Assembly: GCA_910584185.1 (NCBI GenBank)
Contig: CAJTYC010000059.1
Location: forward strand, 1-16,340
Source of the DNA: an uncultured Muribaculaceae bacterium
Lineage (GTDB): Bacteria; Bacteroidota; Bacteroidia; Bacteroidales; Muribaculaceae
Reading direction: 5' to 3'
Length of the DNA: 16,340 nt
The notes beneath the pieces are model-generated. The model saw only the letters and a program-made list of their open reading frames with translations. It made no database searches and was not told the origin of the DNA. Each line of letters opens with the position of its first letter. Positions within the stretch are counted from its first letter, which is position 1. A program made the position numbers and the translations under genes. Positions 15,223 to 16,340 of this stretch are shown here, piece by piece.

Positions 15223-15265
15223 GCCAAACAGGCCAAACAGGCCAAATAGGTCAAATAAGTCAAAT
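15221..15265 (+). repeat. Five 9-bp tandem units (AGGCCAAAC type) at a stop codon
   Basis: AGGCCAAAC twice, then AGGCCAAAT, AGGTCAAAT and AAGTCAAAT, start within the TAG stop of the phosphatase-like gene. The units drift gradually. The rest of the 108-bp gap to secA holds looser ATTAGCCC-type repeats (15270-15302); I see no clear promoter or terminator there. Confidence 0.85.
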
Positions 15266-15330
15266 ATAATTTATTAGCCCTATTAGCCCAATTACCCCAT
15301 TATTACAACTAACTAAAAACTAAAAGTCTA

Positions 15331-16340
15331 ATGTTCAATAATATACTTAAGAAAATCTTTGGCAATCAGTCGGAGCGTGCGGTGCGCCCCCTCTGGAATC
15401 GCCTAAAAAACGAGATAAACCCCATCACCGAGCAGCTGCCGAATGACTCCAACGATGAGCTTCGCGCCCGCATAGACCGTATCCGCGACGAAGTGCGCGG
15501 CAACGCTGCCGAGTATAAGAAGCAGATGGCCGACATCCGCGCCCAGATCGAGACCCTCGAGTATGATGAGCGCGAGCCCCTCTGGAAGAAAATCGATGAT
15601 CTCCGCGAGGAGATGTTCAAGCAGTATGCGCGCGATCTCGACAAGCACCTCCCCGAGGTATTTGCCGTGGTCAAGGAGACTGCACGCCGCTTCAAGGATA
15701 ACCCCACCATCGAGGTGACTGCCTCGGAGTTTGACCGCAAGCTCGCCGGCGAGGGACGCGATTTCGTGAGCATCGAGGGCGACAAGGCTATCTACAAGAA
15801 TGAGTGGGTGGCCGGCGGCAACCTGCTGAAGTGGGATATGCAGCACTATGATGTGCAGCTCATCGGCGGTATGGTGCTCCATGGCGTGATGAACGGCGAC
15901 AAGGTGACCAACAACATCGCCGAGATGGCCACCGGTGAGGGTAAGACTCTCGTGGCTACGCTCCCGGTATTCCTCAACGCCCTTACGGGCGAGGGTGTGC
16001 ATGTGGTGACTGTGAATGATTACCTCGCCAAGCGTGACTCGGAGTGGATGGGTCCGCTATATATGTTCCATGGTCTCTCGGTGGCTTGTATCGACAAGAC
16101 CGAGCCTAACAGCGAGGACCGCCGCCAGGCTTATGCCGGTGATATCACGTTCGGTACCAACAATGAGTTCGGTTTCGACTACCTGCGCGACAATATGGCT
16201 ACTCAGGAGTCTGACCTCGTGCAGCGCGACATTCATTATTATGCAATCGTCGACGAGGTGGACTCCGTGCTTATCGACGATGCCCGTACACCGCTCATCA
16301 TCTCAGGCCCGGTGCCCAAGGGTGACGACCAGATGTTCAA
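15331..16340 (+). CDS. secA: SecA preprotein translocase ATPase, N-terminal part (runs off the window)
   Basis: The motor that uses ATP to drive preproteins through SecYEG at the inner membrane; the first 336 codons are present and the frame is still open at the right edge. The Walker A motif is MATGEGKT (199-206, Lys205), followed by VNDYLAKRDSEWMGPLY, TFGTNNEFGFDYLRDNM and the DEAD-type box DEVDSVLIDDARTPLIISGP. Walker A starts about 95 residues later than in E. coli SecA (Lys108); the extra sequence is a charged, probably helical segment (about 40-130), as is usual in Bacteroidetes SecA proteins of about 1,100 aa. The start MFNNILKKIFG is typical. Nothing suggests breakage; truncation is by the window edge only. 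Confidence 0.97.
   Translation, partial: MFNNILKKIFGNQSERAVRPLWNRLKNEINPITEQLPNDSNDELRARIDRIRDEVRGNAAEYKKQMADIRAQIETLEYDEREPLWKKIDDLREEMFKQYARDLDKHLPEVFAVVKETARRFKDNPTIEVTASEFDRKLAGEGRDFVSIEGDKAIYKNEWVAGGNLLKWDMQHYDVQLIGGMVLHGVMNGDKVTNNIAEMATGEGKTLVATLPVFLNALTGEGVHVVTVNDYLAKRDSEWMGPLYMFHGLSVACIDKTEPNSEDRRQAYAGDITFGTNNEFGFDYLRDNMATQESDLVQRDIHYYAIVDEVDSVLIDDARTPLIISGPVPKGDDQMF

Noticed and set aside
15403..16002. Minus-strand frame of 199 residues opposite secA
   Set aside because: Antisense shadow of the clear SecA coding sequence, which includes MATGEGKT.

Overview
The window looks like chromosome of a Bacteroidales bacterium, most likely a gut lineage close to Muribaculaceae. The family-level guess is inference. 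The order-level evidence is: Bacteroidetes-type promoters (TTTG, about 20 bp, TAnnTTTGY), a SecA with about 95 extra residues before its Walker A motif, a DUF4105/Lnb-like membrane protein, a pseudouridine synthase with a long Q/R/G/Y-rich extension, and large secreted proteins ending in a YNLQGVRV...GIFIEVRGNKSRKV tail.

The left 9.2 kb is accessory in character. Two large paralogous secreted proteins (1051 aa, minus strand, 427-3582; 1284 aa, plus strand, 5370-9224) are transcribed away from each other. They share a nearly identical leader of about 320 bp plus signal-peptide coding region, and a nearly identical last 102 bp of coding sequence, while their central parts are clearly diverged. 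The shared leaders form a large inverted repeat (3510-3901 and 5044-5442, about 390 bp per arm) around an AT-rich 1142-bp spacer with no convincing gene. The spacer holds one excellent promoter (minus strand, 4147-4179) that points at the 1051-aa gene; I found no equally good one for the 1284-aa gene. Inversion of the spacer by recombination between the arms would redirect that promoter. This is the most interesting hypothesis in the window; it is inferred from architecture and not demonstrated. Each of the two genes ends in a convincing intrinsic terminator, and a 36-40 bp GC-rich element recurs in the arms and downstream of the 1051-aa gene.

The right 7 kb (9284 onward) is GC-richer and mostly core genome, all on the plus strand: an RsuA/RluB-type pseudouridine synthase with its own promoter, asparaginyl-tRNA synthetase (asnS), a DUF4105 membrane protein, an alkaline-phosphatase-superfamily lipo/periplasmic-type protein that appears to have lost nearly all its catalytic residues, and the 5' part of secA, which runs off the window. 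The DUF4105 gene and the phosphatase-like gene overlap out of frame by 104 nt. Short tandem repeats begin exactly at the stop codons of asnS (3 x 22 bp) and of the phosphatase-like gene (5 x 9 bp).

No rRNA, tRNA, CRISPR array, transposase or recombinase gene was seen. All comparisons were made by eye without database searches.
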